From Clostridium_AB sp036639235 (GTDB lineage: Bacteria; Bacillota; Clostridia; Clostridiales; Caloramatoraceae): DNA of 64,000 bases. Made by a program: the position numbers and the translations under genes. Of the stretch, positions 16,540 through 25,667 are shown in pieces; within the stretch, counting starts at the first letter, position 1, and each line of letters starts with the position of its first letter. The stretch spans positions 1 through 64,000 of the forward strand of contig NZ_JAVWJB010000005.1 of assembly GCF_036639235.1 (NCBI RefSeq). The letters are read 5' to 3'. Under the pieces are notes generated by a model, which had not been told where the DNA came from, searched no databases, and was given only the letters and a program-made list of their open reading frames with translations.

Positions 16540-17574
16540 ATGAAGTCAAAATATTTATTAGTATTTATTCCTATAAGCATTACCTTATATAGCTATAACC
16601 TATATATACCATGTTTCTTAGCTACTTTTTTAAGTATTATACCACTAGCTATTATACTTTGTGATTATACCGAAAAGGTTGCATCGAGTCTTGGAACAAA
16701 AATTGGTGGATTTTTAAGCGCTTCAACAGGCAATTTACCTGAGCTACTTATTTGTTTGTTCGCAATAAATTCAGGTATGTTTGATCTTGTCAAAGCTGGT
16801 ATAATAGGGTCTATTATAGGAAATATGCTTCTTGTTCAAGGAATAAGTATTTTTGCAGGTGGAGTTAAGTATAAAGAACAACGCTTTAATAAAAATATAG
16901 CAAGAACAAACTTTGTTCTTCTATCACTCTCTATAATAGGTATATTAGTAGCCTCTCTTTGTAGTGTTGCTTTAAATGTTTCAGATAAAATTAATTCTTT
17001 AAGTGTTTATATATCGATAATATTAATAATTTTATACTTTATGGGGCTATTTTTCTCACTTGGAACCCATAAGTCACTATTTACTGAAGAAGTAGCTACA
17101 AGTGAAGTAGAAACACCTGTTAATACTAAAAAATGCTTACTTGTATTTTTAGCTATTGCTATTGTTATGGTGTTTCAGAGTAATATACTTGTTAATACTC
17201 TCGAGTATATATCAGAAAGCTTTAATATCTCACAAAACTTCTTAGGTATTATTGTAGTGCCTTTAGTAGGTAATATCGGAGAATATGCAACGGCAATATC
17301 TATGGCACTTAGAAATAAAATAAATCTATGTATAGAAATATCTATAGGTTCTAGTATGCAAATAGCACTTTTATGCGCACCTATTCTTGTTATTGCAAGT
17401 ATGATTATGGGTACCCCTTTAAGCCTTGTATTTTCAACCTACCATATACTCTGTCTTTTAATTGCACTACTTTTAGCATACTTAGTATTCCAGGATGGGA
17501 AAACTTACTGGATAGAAGGTTCTATAATGATTTCTGCATATCTTATTTTAGCTATAGGTTATTACTTTATGTAA
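16540..17574 (+). CDS. Calcium/cation-proton exchanger (CAX family)
   Basis: A membrane antiporter of 344 residues with about eleven hydrophobic segments arranged as two inverted repeats. Each half has the alpha-repeat signature: LSASTGNLPELLICLFA...GSIIGNMLLVQG (about residues 62-110) and VPLVGNIGEYATAISMA...GSSMQIALL (about residues 243-283), with the paired acidic residues (PE, GE) that bind the cation. Calcium export coupled to protons is the likely activity by family. The ATG at 16540 has AGGCGGTG upstream; a GTG eight codons earlier lacks one. Confidence 0.88.
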   Translation: MKSKYLLVFIPISITLYSYNLYIPCFLATFLSIIPLAIILCDYTEKVASSLGTKIGGFLSASTGNLPELLICLFAINSGMFDLVKAGIIGSIIGNMLLVQGISIFAGGVKYKEQRFNKNIARTNFVLLSLSIIGILVASLCSVALNVSDKINSLSVYISIILIILYFMGLFFSLGTHKSLFTEEVATSEVETPVNTKKCLLVFLAIAIVMVFQSNILVNTLEYISESFNISQNFLGIIVVPLVGNIGEYATAISMALRNKINLCIEISIGSSMQIALLCAPILVIASMIMGTPLSLVFSTYHILCLLIALLLAYLVFQDGKTYWIEGSIMISAYLILAIGYYFM

Positions 17575-17613
17575 AAAAAGGAGTAGTTCATTATAAATGA
17601 ACTACTCCTTTTT
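17574..17613. terminator. Bidirectional terminator between the exchanger and sdaAA
   Basis: AAAAAGGAGTAGTTCAT pairs with ATGAACTACTCCTTTTT around a short TATAA loop, giving about 17 bp with T-runs on both strands between convergent genes. Confidence 0.9.
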
Positions 17614-17630
17614 AAATGATAAGTAATTTA

Positions 17631-18500
17631 TTATTCACCATAAATTTCTTTTCTAAGTCTTATTCCTGTTGGAGTTGCTGCCATTCCACCTAGAGCTGTT
17701 TCCCTAAGTGTATGTGGAAGTGCCTTACCAACCTTATACATTGCCTCTACTACCTCATCAAAAGGTACAACGCTTCTAACACCTGCTAGTGCTAAATCAC
17801 ATGAAGATAGTGCATTAAGCACTCCTGATGAGTTTCTAAGTGAACATGGAGCCTCTACAAGCCCTGCAATAGGGTCGCAAACAAGCCCCAGTACATTTTG
17901 TATAGCAATAGCTGCTGCATGTAGACTCATATCAGGAGTTCCTCCTGCCATTTCTACCATAGCTGCTGCTGACATAGCAGCTGCTGAACCGCACTCTGCT
18001 TGACATCCACCCTCTGCACCTGCAACAGTTGCATTTCTAACTATTATTTGACCAATTCCTGAAGCTGTTAGTAAAGCCTTTATCATATCCTCTTCTGAAG
18101 AACCTAAAACCTCTGCTGCTGTAATAACAGCTGAAGGTAAAATTCCACATGAACCTGCTGTAGGTGCAGCTACAATTTTACCCATTGCAGCGTTAACCTC
18201 AGAACATGAAAGTGCTCTTGCCATAGCTTTACTTACTGTATCACCTAAAATAGTCTTACCTGAGCTATATTCATATGCTCTTTTTGCATCTCCACCTATA
18301 ATTCCACTAACTGATTTCACTTCTTCAGTTAGTCCTCTATTCGCTGACTCTACCATAATATCTAGATTCATCTTCATTTTCTCAAGAATATCGTCCTTTG
18401 ATAATGAATGAATCTTCATTTCGTAATCAAGAACTAAGTCTGATATTTTACATCCTTTTTCGTTAACCATATCTAATAATTCTTTACCAGTTGTATACAT
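17631..18500 (-). CDS. sdaAA: L-serine dehydratase, iron-sulfur-dependent, alpha subunit
   Basis: Catalytic subunit that deaminates L-serine to pyruvate and ammonia with an oxygen-sensitive [4Fe-4S] cluster. It has 289 residues, the normal size. Cluster cysteines lie in TAGSCGILPSA, GCQAECGSAAAM and LVCDPIAGLVEAPCSLRN, and the C-terminal HTLRETALGGMA is conserved. GGAGGTG precedes the ATG at 18500, 16 nt after the beta-subunit gene, with which it forms one transcript. Confidence 0.96.
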   Translation of the reverse strand: MYTTGKELLDMVNEKGCKISDLVLDYEMKIHSLSKDDILEKMKMNLDIMVESANRGLTEEVKSVSGIIGGDAKRAYEYSSGKTILGDTVSKAMARALSCSEVNAAMGKIVAAPTAGSCGILPSAVITAAEVLGSSEEDMIKALLTASGIGQIIVRNATVAGAEGGCQAECGSAAAMSAAAMVEMAGGTPDMSLHAAAIAIQNVLGLVCDPIAGLVEAPCSLRNSSGVLNALSSCDLALAGVRSVVPFDEVVEAMYKVGKALPHTLRETALGGMAATPTGIRLRKEIYGE

Positions 18501-18516
18501 AATCTATTCACCTCCG

Positions 18517-19182
18517 TTATTTGTTAATGTTAATTACTTTTACGTACATTATATCTGGAAGAGTTTTTATACTCTCTATTACATTCTCAGGTATTTCTGT
18601 ATCAGTTTCTAATATTACAAAAGCATCCTTACCATTTCTACCCATTTTCATTGTAGCTATTCCAATATTATTTTCTACCATTATTGTTGATATTCTAGAT
18701 ACAAGTCCTACAATATCCTTTTGTCTTATAATAACTGTTGGATTAAGTCCAGTAAATTCAACCTGCTCTCCATCAATATCTGTAACAACAATACTTCCAC
18801 CACCAATTGATGAACCTGTTATTTCAGAAATTCCCCCATCATTCATATAAAATACCATTCTAACAGTATTAGGGTGTTCCTCCCCTAGATCTGTTTTAAT
18901 AAATTTTACGTCGATTCCATGTCCCTCTGCAATTTCTAGTGCAGATCTTAATCTCTCGTCATGTGTGTCCATTCCAAGTATTCCCGCAACTAAAGCCCTA
19001 TCAGTTCCATGCCCCTTATATGTTTCTGCAAATGAACCATGTAAATAAAACTCAACTCTTTTAAAGTTGCTTCCAACAATACCTCTTGCTATTTTTCCAA
19101 GTCTAGCTGCCCCTGCCGTATGTGAGCTAGATGGACCTATCATAACCGGTCCTAATACATCAAAAACACTATAGTTTTTCAT
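18517..19182 (-). CDS. sdaAB: L-serine dehydratase, iron-sulfur-dependent, beta subunit
   Basis: Partner subunit of SdaAA, 221 residues. The N-terminal domain has SVFDVLGPVMIGPSSSHTAGA (residues about 4-24), and DRALVAGILGM is typical. The C-terminal third (about residues 148-221) is an ACT domain with IVGLVSRISTIMVENNIGIA, possibly sensing serine. AGGAGG precedes the ATG. It is the first gene after the promoter at 19225-19253. Confidence 0.95.
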   Translation of the reverse strand: MKNYSVFDVLGPVMIGPSSSHTAGAARLGKIARGIVGSNFKRVEFYLHGSFAETYKGHGTDRALVAGILGMDTHDERLRSALEIAEGHGIDVKFIKTDLGEEHPNTVRMVFYMNDGGISEITGSSIGGGSIVVTDIDGEQVEFTGLNPTVIIRQKDIVGLVSRISTIMVENNIGIATMKMGRNGKDAFVILETDTEIPENVIESIKTLPDIMYVKVININK

Positions 19183-19452
19183 TTTAGCCTCCTATTATTC
19201 CCCTTATAATCTTAAGTTTAATTTATTTTACCATTATATTTTTCTATTCTCAATAATTTATATTAAATAGATATAATATTTTGTGTCCTTTTCCATACAG
19301 TTTGCATATTATATATCATATTAATAAATATAATAAGTAATTATAAATTATTATTATGGCAAAAGTATAGCATAATGTTTTTTATTATGTATACTATTTA
19401 AGATTATATTTATTAATTAATATATTCAATTGACAAGCTCTAAACAATCATA
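19183..19452. other. AT-rich intergenic region between sdaAB and yitT
   Basis: About 270 nt with no convincing reading frame. It holds the sdaAB promoter at its left end and otherwise low-complexity A/T sequence. I see no further structure. Confidence 0.7.
19225..19253 (-). promoter_or_regulatory. SigA-type promoter of sdaAB-sdaAA
   Basis: On the minus strand TTGAGA (19253-19248), exactly 17 nt spacer, then TAAAAT (19230-19225), about 45 nt upstream of the sdaAB start. Confidence 0.65.
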
Positions 19453-19486
19453 GAGGCTACTACTTAAAATGTTTAAGTAGTAGCCT
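19453..19486 (-). terminator. Terminator of the tldD-pmbA-yitT operon
   Basis: GAGGCTACTACTTAAA pairs with TTTAAGTAGTAGCCTC around a very short loop, forming about 15 bp, 8 nt beyond the yitT stop. The T-run on the minus strand is short, but the stem is strong. Confidence 0.8.
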
Positions 19487-19493
19487 CATTATT

Positions 19494-20345
19494 TTATATT
19501 GATTGCTTTTTAAATCCACTTCCCTGAACTTCCGATGCATCTATAATAGTTATAAATGCTAATTCATCAATACTTTCTGTAATTCTTTTAACTCTAATTA
19601 GCTGCTTTAAAGGTACAATGCAGTATAGCACTCTTTTTCTATCCCCAGTATAAGCACCCTCTCCATAAAGATAAGTAACTCCTCTACCAAGGTTTTTCAT
19701 AATTGCAGCTGATACTTCCTCTTCCTTTTCTGTAACAATAAATAAAAGCTTCTTTCTATCAAGACCTTCAATAACTCTATCCATTAGAAGAGTTGTTATG
19801 TACATTGACATTAAAGTATATAGAATAATATCCACATTACTTATAAATGCTCCAAATCCAACTATTATAATATTCATAATAAAGGAAAGTGTTGAAACAT
19901 TAATGCCTGTTTTTCTTTTAAAGGCAACTGCTATAATATCAATACCTCCAAGTGACCCTCCATTTTTCAGAATAAGGCCAAGTCCTACACCTGCAAATGC
20001 ACCTCCATATACACATGAAAGTAGAATATTATCTGTATGTATATATCTTGATACACCCTGTGTTAATAAAAGGAAAATTGAGTTTGATATAGTTCCAAGC
20101 AAACTGTAAACTATAAATTCCTTATCTATTTCCTTCATACCAAAAATGAATATAGGAATATTAATTACTAGGATTAATATCCCTGTTGGAATATTTGCCA
20201 TATACTCAATTATAATCGCTATACCAGTTACTCCCCCACTTATAAGCTTGTGCGGGATTATAAATGAGTTAATAGCTAATGCTGAAATTAAACTTCCAAC
20301 AAGTATCATAAGTATTCTAGTTATTTTTTCTTTACGGTTTTCCAT
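19494..20345 (-). CDS. YitT family membrane protein (DUF161 + DUF2179)
   Basis: A 283-residue protein with about five or six membrane segments in the first 200 residues (SALAINSFIIPHKLISGGVTG and LGLILKNGGSLGGIDIIA are family marks). A soluble C-terminal DUF2179 domain has VTYLYGEGAYTGDRKRVLYC (around residues 220-240) and a GSGF end. The function is unknown; the family is widespread in Firmicutes. It is 25 nt downstream of pmbA with GGGGGGA before the ATG, so probably cotranscribed with tldD-pmbA. Confidence 0.9.
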   Translation of the reverse strand: MENRKEKITRILMILVGSLISALAINSFIIPHKLISGGVTGIAIIIEYMANIPTGILILVINIPIFIFGMKEIDKEFIVYSLLGTISNSIFLLLTQGVSRYIHTDNILLSCVYGGAFAGVGLGLILKNGGSLGGIDIIAVAFKRKTGINVSTLSFIMNIIIVGFGAFISNVDIILYTLMSMYITTLLMDRVIEGLDRKKLLFIVTEKEEEVSAAIMKNLGRGVTYLYGEGAYTGDRKRVLYCIVPLKQLIRVKRITESIDELAFITIIDASEVQGSGFKKQSI

Positions 20346-20369
20346 GTATATCCCCCCTTATTTTGGTGG

Positions 20370-21728
20370 TTATTTTCCAGATATGTTCATCTCTTTTATA
20401 AGTATACTACTACTTCCAACTCCACCTGCTGATGTTGGAACACTTAACTTAAAGTCATTTGCAACTTCAACTACATCCCTAAGGAGACTATAGAAGTTAC
20501 CTGAAATTGTCATCTGTTCTACTGGCCCTACTACCTTACCATTCTCTATATACATTCCAAGTGCAGCTAGTGAAAAATCACCTGATACTGAATTAGCACC
20601 TGAATGAAGTCCTTGTAGTTCTGTTATCATAATAGCACTGTCAAGCTCACTGATAATATCTTCAAGATTTCTTTCTCCACTTTGTATGTATAAATTAGTT
20701 GGTGATATATCTACTGGAGCCTTATATGATGACTTAAATCCATTACCAGTAGACTCTACCCCATCTTTCTTAGATGTTTTTAGGTTATGTAAATAAGTTT
20801 TTAGTATACCCTTTTCAATTAAGCATTTTTCTTTTGTAGCAACACCTTCATCATCAAATGTAGTTTTTGATGCACTACACTCTAAAAATGGGTTATCTAT
20901 TATAGTTATTTTATCACATGCAATTTTTGTGTTAAGTTTATCCTTTAAAAGTGATAGTCCCTTTTGAACTGACTCTGCAGAAAATACCCCTGCAAAAGTA
21001 CTTAATAGCTCTGCTGCTGCATCATATCTAAGAATAATTTTATACTTACCTGTTTTTGGCGTAACCGCACCTATCTTAATTGTAGCCTCTTCTACCGCTT
21101 CTTTAGCAATAGCATCAAAATCTAAACTACCATATGATTCTACCATATTAAAGCTACTTCCACTTTTCTTAGACTCTCCATCACTAGCAACTACACTTAT
21201 ATATGCCATACATACTCCTGACTCTTCTGATAAATCAAGGCCCTTTGTATTAATTATTCTACGTGTCCCTTTAGCTGTTTGGAGCATACAGTGCTGAACA
21301 GTTTCAATTCTATTATCAATTTCACTACCTTTTTTCTCAAGTAAAATAGCATCCTGTATTTTTTTAGCAGAATCTACTTCTGAATAGTTGTTAGAAAACT
21401 CACTATGGTAATTATCGCTTCCCTCAAATATATGATCCTCTCCTATTATTTCAACCTCATTTGAGTTCTTAACTGCAAGATTTAGTAAATAGTCAATATC
21501 ATCTTCATTAAATCTTTCAGTAAATGAGTAGGTCATCTTACCATTAATAATCCCTCTAAAAGAAAGTCCCATAGAAGAATTAACATTATACGAATCTATT
21601 TCACTTTTATATACTTTAATATCGAAGCTATCACTACCAGTATAATAAACTTCCATATCTTCAAACCCTAATTTCTTACCTTTTTCAAATAGGATTTCGG
21701 TAAATGTTCTAATATCTATGCTTCCCAT
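20370..21728 (-). CDS. pmbA: TldD/PmbA family protein, PmbA (TldE) subunit
   Basis: The non-catalytic partner of TldD; together they form a heterodimeric metalloprotease acting on unfolded or modified peptides (in enterobacteria it matures microcin B17 and degrades CcdA). It has 452 residues with no HExxxH motif, as expected for the E subunit. C-terminal marks include LQGLHSGANSVSGDFSLAALG. The ATG at 21728 has GGAGGAGG upstream, inside the tldD end, so the tldD stop and this start are 1 nt apart and translation is coupled. Confidence 0.93.
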   Translation of the reverse strand: MGSIDIRTFTEILFEKGKKLGFEDMEVYYTGSDSFDIKVYKSEIDSYNVNSSMGLSFRGIINGKMTYSFTERFNEDDIDYLLNLAVKNSNEVEIIGEDHIFEGSDNYHSEFSNNYSEVDSAKKIQDAILLEKKGSEIDNRIETVQHCMLQTAKGTRRIINTKGLDLSEESGVCMAYISVVASDGESKKSGSSFNMVESYGSLDFDAIAKEAVEEATIKIGAVTPKTGKYKIILRYDAAAELLSTFAGVFSAESVQKGLSLLKDKLNTKIACDKITIIDNPFLECSASKTTFDDEGVATKEKCLIEKGILKTYLHNLKTSKKDGVESTGNGFKSSYKAPVDISPTNLYIQSGERNLEDIISELDSAIMITELQGLHSGANSVSGDFSLAALGMYIENGKVVGPVEQMTISGNFYSLLRDVVEVANDFKLSVPTSAGGVGSSSILIKEMNISGK

Positions 21729-21729
21729 T

Positions 21730-23109
21730 TTACTTACCTCCTCCAACTGTAATATTCTTAACTCTAATAGTTGGCTGACCAACATTTGCTGGTATGCTTC
21801 CACTTATTGAACCACACATACCTTGACCAAGGGATAGATTATTTCCAATCATATCTATGTTCATTAATACCTGTGACCCCTTGCCAATTAAAGTGGCTCC
21901 TCTAACTGGTCTATCTATAACACCATTTTTAATAAGGTATCCCTCTTGTACACTAAAATTAAATTCACCTGTAACTGGGTTAACAGAACCTCCACCCATG
22001 TACCTAGCGTATATTCCATTATCAGTTGCCTTAATAATCTCCTCATGTGTACTCTTACCTGGAGCTATAAATGTATTACTCATTCTAGAAGTTGGTGCAT
22101 ACTTATAGCTTTGACGTCTACTACTTCCTGTTGGAGCCATGCCCATACGTCTTCCATTAAGTTTATCAATCATATATCCCTTAAGAATACCATTTTCAAT
22201 TAGTACATTACGCTTTGATGGTGTTCCCTCATCATCAATTGTATATGAACCCCATTCATTTGGAATAGACCCATCATCTATAGCCGTTAAAATAGGGGAT
22301 GCTATTTTCTCACCTATCTTCCCTGCAAATACAGAGTGACCCTTAGCAACAGATGTAGCTTCTAGTGAATGACCACATGCTTCATGGAATATAACTCCAC
22401 CAAATCCATTATCAATAACAACATCCATAGTACCTGATGGACACTTATCTGCATGTAGCATTGTTACTGCCATTCTTGAAGCTTCTCTTGCATACCATTC
22501 AATATCTATTTCATTAAAAAATTCAAACCCAGATGATTTTCCAGGTCCAAAGAATCCTGTTTGGTTCTCAGTTCCATCAGATGCTACTGATTGAATTGCA
22601 ACCCTTGTTCTACATCTTCTATCACTTGTCATAAGCCCCTCAGAATTTGCTATATATACCCTCTTATCATTATCTGAATATCTAGACATAACCTGTACTA
22701 TTTCAGGAGAATATTCCTTTGCTGCTGTATAGGCCATCTTAATAACATTAACCTTTTTACTTATGTTAACACTGTCTGGTGAATATATAATAGGGCTAAT
22801 ATTAGACTTGTTGTTTATAACAAGGTCCTGAATACTGCACCCCTTTCCCTCAATAGCGCTAGATGCATCCCTTGCACACTTTAAAAGACCTTCCCTTGAT
22901 ACGTTGTTAGTATGTACATATACGGATCTAAATCCAGAAAACACTCTAATACCTGCTCCATAAGTCTTCCCTGATAATACATCCTCTACCTTACCGTTAG
23001 ATATTAATGCTGTATTAATATCTTCTTCTTCAATATATATCTCTGAAAAGTCTGCCCCTGTACTTAGAGCCTCCTTAAGAACTTCATGTGTTAATTCTTT
23101 ACTAATCAT
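21730..23109 (-). CDS. tldD: TldD metalloprotease, catalytic subunit
   Basis: The zinc peptidase subunit of the TldD/TldE complex. It has 459 residues, the normal size. The active site HExxxH is HEACGH (about residues 241-246), and the distal zinc ligand Cys is likely in GMCGSISG near the C-terminus. MAPTGSSRRQSYKYAPTSRM and GGGSVNPVTGEFNFS are family marks. GGAGGTG precedes the ATG at 23109. It is the first gene of tldD-pmbA-yitT. Confidence 0.95.
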   Translation of the reverse strand: MISKELTHEVLKEALSTGADFSEIYIEEEDINTALISNGKVEDVLSGKTYGAGIRVFSGFRSVYVHTNNVSREGLLKCARDASSAIEGKGCSIQDLVINNKSNISPIIYSPDSVNISKKVNVIKMAYTAAKEYSPEIVQVMSRYSDNDKRVYIANSEGLMTSDRRCRTRVAIQSVASDGTENQTGFFGPGKSSGFEFFNEIDIEWYAREASRMAVTMLHADKCPSGTMDVVIDNGFGGVIFHEACGHSLEATSVAKGHSVFAGKIGEKIASPILTAIDDGSIPNEWGSYTIDDEGTPSKRNVLIENGILKGYMIDKLNGRRMGMAPTGSSRRQSYKYAPTSRMSNTFIAPGKSTHEEIIKATDNGIYARYMGGGSVNPVTGEFNFSVQEGYLIKNGVIDRPVRGATLIGKGSQVLMNIDMIGNNLSLGQGMCGSISGSIPANVGQPTIRVKNITVGGGK

Positions 23110-23261
23110 ATTACACCTCCATGATTATGTTATAGTTAAATTAATGTAAAGCATTAGAAAAATATTATGTTATTAATTATATTATTTTCTATTTTTCTAA
23201 AAAATACACTTACTAGTCAATATTTCTACTAATTTATTTTTATTATATATGTTGTAATAGT

Positions 23262-23275
23262 AATAGTCGACTATT
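23262..23275. promoter_or_regulatory. 14-bp perfect palindrome, possible operator
   Basis: AATAGTCGACTATT is a perfect inverted repeat centred 19 nt upstream of a TATAAT -10 box at 23288-23293, where the -35 region of the PduO-like gene should be; no good -35 hexamer is present. It resembles an operator of a dimeric regulator. Seen directly; function inferred. Confidence 0.4.
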
Positions 23276-23328
23276 TGATAAATTTAATATAATATATATC
23301 TTATTATTATTTAAAGGAGGATACCTTT

Positions 23329-23877
23329 ATGTGGAAAGTATATACTAAAACAGGAGACAAGGGTTATACGTCTACTGCTTCCCATGAGAGAATACCTAAA
23401 AACAGCTATCTAATTAACCTTCAAGGTGGAGTTGATGAAATTAATTCACATGTAGGATATCTTAGAAGCTTAATATGTGAGGACCCTTATCTACTTAATG
23501 TGGATAATGAACTTCGTGAAATACAAAAAAATCTATTTTATCTTGGAAGTGAAATATCCTATAAGTTCTCTAAACCATCAATAAAAAGCCAAATGATAAA
23601 TGACCTTGAGGAGGCTATTGATTTTTATCAATCAAAATGTCCTCCACTTAATAGTTTTGTATATTGTAGTGGCCACAAAACTTCTACCTACTCTCAAATA
23701 ATTAGAAGTATTATTAGAAGAGCAGAAAGAGATTTTTTAAGTGCACTTGAAGAACAATCTGTTAATGAGTTGCCTGATAGCTATGTGTATGTTAATAGGC
23801 TATCTGACTACTTTTTCTCACTTTCAAGATATCTTAACCATTACCATAATGTTGAAGAAGAACCTATGGTATTTTAA
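23329..23877 (+). CDS. PduO-type cob(I)alamin adenosyltransferase family protein, divergent
   Basis: The 182-residue protein has the PduO/MMAB layout: YTKTGDKGYTSTASHERIPK at residues 4-23 (canonical TGDxGxTxL..G.R..K), GGVDEINSHVGYLRS (residues 34-48), and IIRRAERDFLSA and YVNRLSDYFFSLSRYLN in the C-terminal helices. These form the trimeric fold that binds ATP and transfers adenosyl to cob(I)alamin. Position 24 is Asn instead of the usual Asp after the RxxK motif, and the lysine-glycine context is altered, so activity is likely but not certain. AAAGGAGG precedes the ATG. Confidence 0.8.
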   Translation: MWKVYTKTGDKGYTSTASHERIPKNSYLINLQGGVDEINSHVGYLRSLICEDPYLLNVDNELREIQKNLFYLGSEISYKFSKPSIKSQMINDLEEAIDFYQSKCPPLNSFVYCSGHKTSTYSQIIRSIIRRAERDFLSALEEQSVNELPDSYVYVNRLSDYFFSLSRYLNHYHNVEEEPMVF

Positions 23878-23887
23878 TCTAAGCACT

Positions 23888-23915
23888 AAAAGAGGTAGCA
23901 TTCGCTACCTCTTTT
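23888..23915. terminator. Bidirectional terminator
   Basis: A perfect 12-bp stem AAAAGAGGTAGC with complement around ATTC, with T-runs on both strands, between the convergent PduO-like and nucleoside kinase genes. Confidence 0.9.
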
Positions 23916-25571
23916 TTAGTGTTCAAAACAACTTGAACCAATAAACTCTTTAATTATTGAATTAGGAGGTATATTATCCTCACTACATACTTTAAAATAA
24001 GATAACATATCTAATAATCGCTTAGCTTCTGTATAGCATAAACTTTCCGGTCCTATTTCACTTAGTAATGGTTCAGCGTATTTTCTTAATATACTCATTT
24101 CATATATTAATGTTGAGTTAAACATAGCATCTGCTTCCTCTTGATATGGAAATATATTTTTCCCTTCTCCACGTCTAACTGATGGCCACCCCTCAATAGT
24201 TGTTTTTGCATCTCGCCCTCTAGTTGCATGATCTCTTATCATTCTTCTAAGTAGTCTTACATCTGTTGTAGACATTCTATTATGATCATCAATATTAAGC
24301 TGTGTTAATGCACTAATATAGATTTTAAACTTATTATCCCTTGCTATAGACTCTGTAAGCCTTTCATTAAGTGCATGTATCCCCTCTATAATAATAAGTG
24401 TTTTCTCCTTCATTTTAAGCTTTTTAGGACCTATTAAACTTTTTCCGTTAACAAAATCAAATTTAGGCAGGTTAATTTCTCCCCCCTGAAGTAAAGTTGT
24501 TAAGTGCTCATTAAAAAGCTCCACATTTACAGCATTAATACTTTCAAAATCATAATTACCATCATCATCTCTAGGGGTCCTTTCCCTATCAACAAAATAA
24601 TCGTCTACTGATATAGGACATGGATCAAACCCTAGTAGTCTTAGCTGAATCGAAAGCCTTTTAGAAAATGTTGTTTTACCTGAGGATGATGGTCCTGCAA
24701 TAGCTACAATTTTAATTTTATCCTTATTTTCATATATTTTATCAGCAATTACTCCTATTTGCTTTTCATGTAATGCCTCTGAAACTAATATTAGATCATT
24801 AATTTCACCTGAGTCTACCTTATCATTTAAGGCACCTACATCATCAACATCTAAAATCCCTGCAATTTTCTTAGTTTCATGGAATATTTTTGCAAGCTTT
24901 GGAACATCCTTAAACTTTGGAAGTTCATAGTTTGAAGTTTCCTTAGGACTCATTAAAATAAATCCCTTACTATATGGAAGCAATTCAAATAACTTTAAAT
25001 ATCCACATGAAGGTAACATGCTACCGTAGAAATAATCATAAAAATCCTCACACTTATAAAGACTTATATATGGTAGGTCTAAATGTCTTAGGAGTCTTAG
25101 CTTATCCCTCATATTACTCTCAGTAAATATCTTTTCAGCCTCATGCTTTTTAACCCTAATTTTTTCAATTGCCATATCACTTTCTATAATACTTATCATC
25201 TTATCTTTAATAGCTTTTACAACTTCATCATTTATTTCACCAATGTTTTCTATTTCACCATATAATCCCTTGTTTAAAGTGTGCTTAATTACAATTCTTG
25301 CATTACTATAAAGCTCTTTAACAGACTTAATTAAAACAAATGATAATGTTCTTATATAGGTTTTTGCACCAAGTACACTGTTAAGCCCCATTGGCTTAAT
25401 TGAAACATCACAATGTATTCTCTTTGAAAGATCTACTACTTCTACCCCATCAACAATTGCAACAAGCGGTTCTCTTATATCCTTTTTTGAACCTAGAATA
25501 TTAATAATTCTCTCTCCTGATTCAAACGTTTTTATATCTCCACCGTGTATAAATGCCTTTTTTTCTCCCAT
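23916..25571 (-). CDS. Nucleoside kinase (uridine kinase-like) with N-terminal ThrRS-like domain
   Basis: A 551-residue two-part protein. Residues about 1-230 resemble the TGS/second additional domain of threonyl-tRNA synthetase seen in this clostridial family. The second half is a P-loop kinase with AIAGPSSSGKTTFSKRL (Walker A, near residue 285), SVDDYFVDRERTPRDDDGNYDF and the Asp-Arg segment RMIRDHATRGRDA, as in uridine/phosphoribulokinases. By family it would phosphorylate uridine or cytidine. An AAAGGTGG site places the start at ATG 25571. It appears monocistronic. Confidence 0.88.
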   Translation of the reverse strand: MGEKKAFIHGGDIKTFESGERIINILGSKKDIREPLVAIVDGVEVVDLSKRIHCDVSIKPMGLNSVLGAKTYIRTLSFVLIKSVKELYSNARIVIKHTLNKGLYGEIENIGEINDEVVKAIKDKMISIIESDMAIEKIRVKKHEAEKIFTESNMRDKLRLLRHLDLPYISLYKCEDFYDYFYGSMLPSCGYLKLFELLPYSKGFILMSPKETSNYELPKFKDVPKLAKIFHETKKIAGILDVDDVGALNDKVDSGEINDLILVSEALHEKQIGVIADKIYENKDKIKIVAIAGPSSSGKTTFSKRLSIQLRLLGFDPCPISVDDYFVDRERTPRDDDGNYDFESINAVNVELFNEHLTTLLQGGEINLPKFDFVNGKSLIGPKKLKMKEKTLIIIEGIHALNERLTESIARDNKFKIYISALTQLNIDDHNRMSTTDVRLLRRMIRDHATRGRDAKTTIEGWPSVRRGEGKNIFPYQEEADAMFNSTLIYEMSILRKYAEPLLSEIGPESLCYTEAKRLLDMLSYFKVCSEDNIPPNSIIKEFIGSSCFEH

Positions 25572-25667
25572 AGAAAAACCACCTTTCAAGATGTATAAAA
25601 AATATCTCTAGTTCTATAATATGCAAAGGTATATTCTTTGTGTCCCATTTAATTTTTATATTAACTA

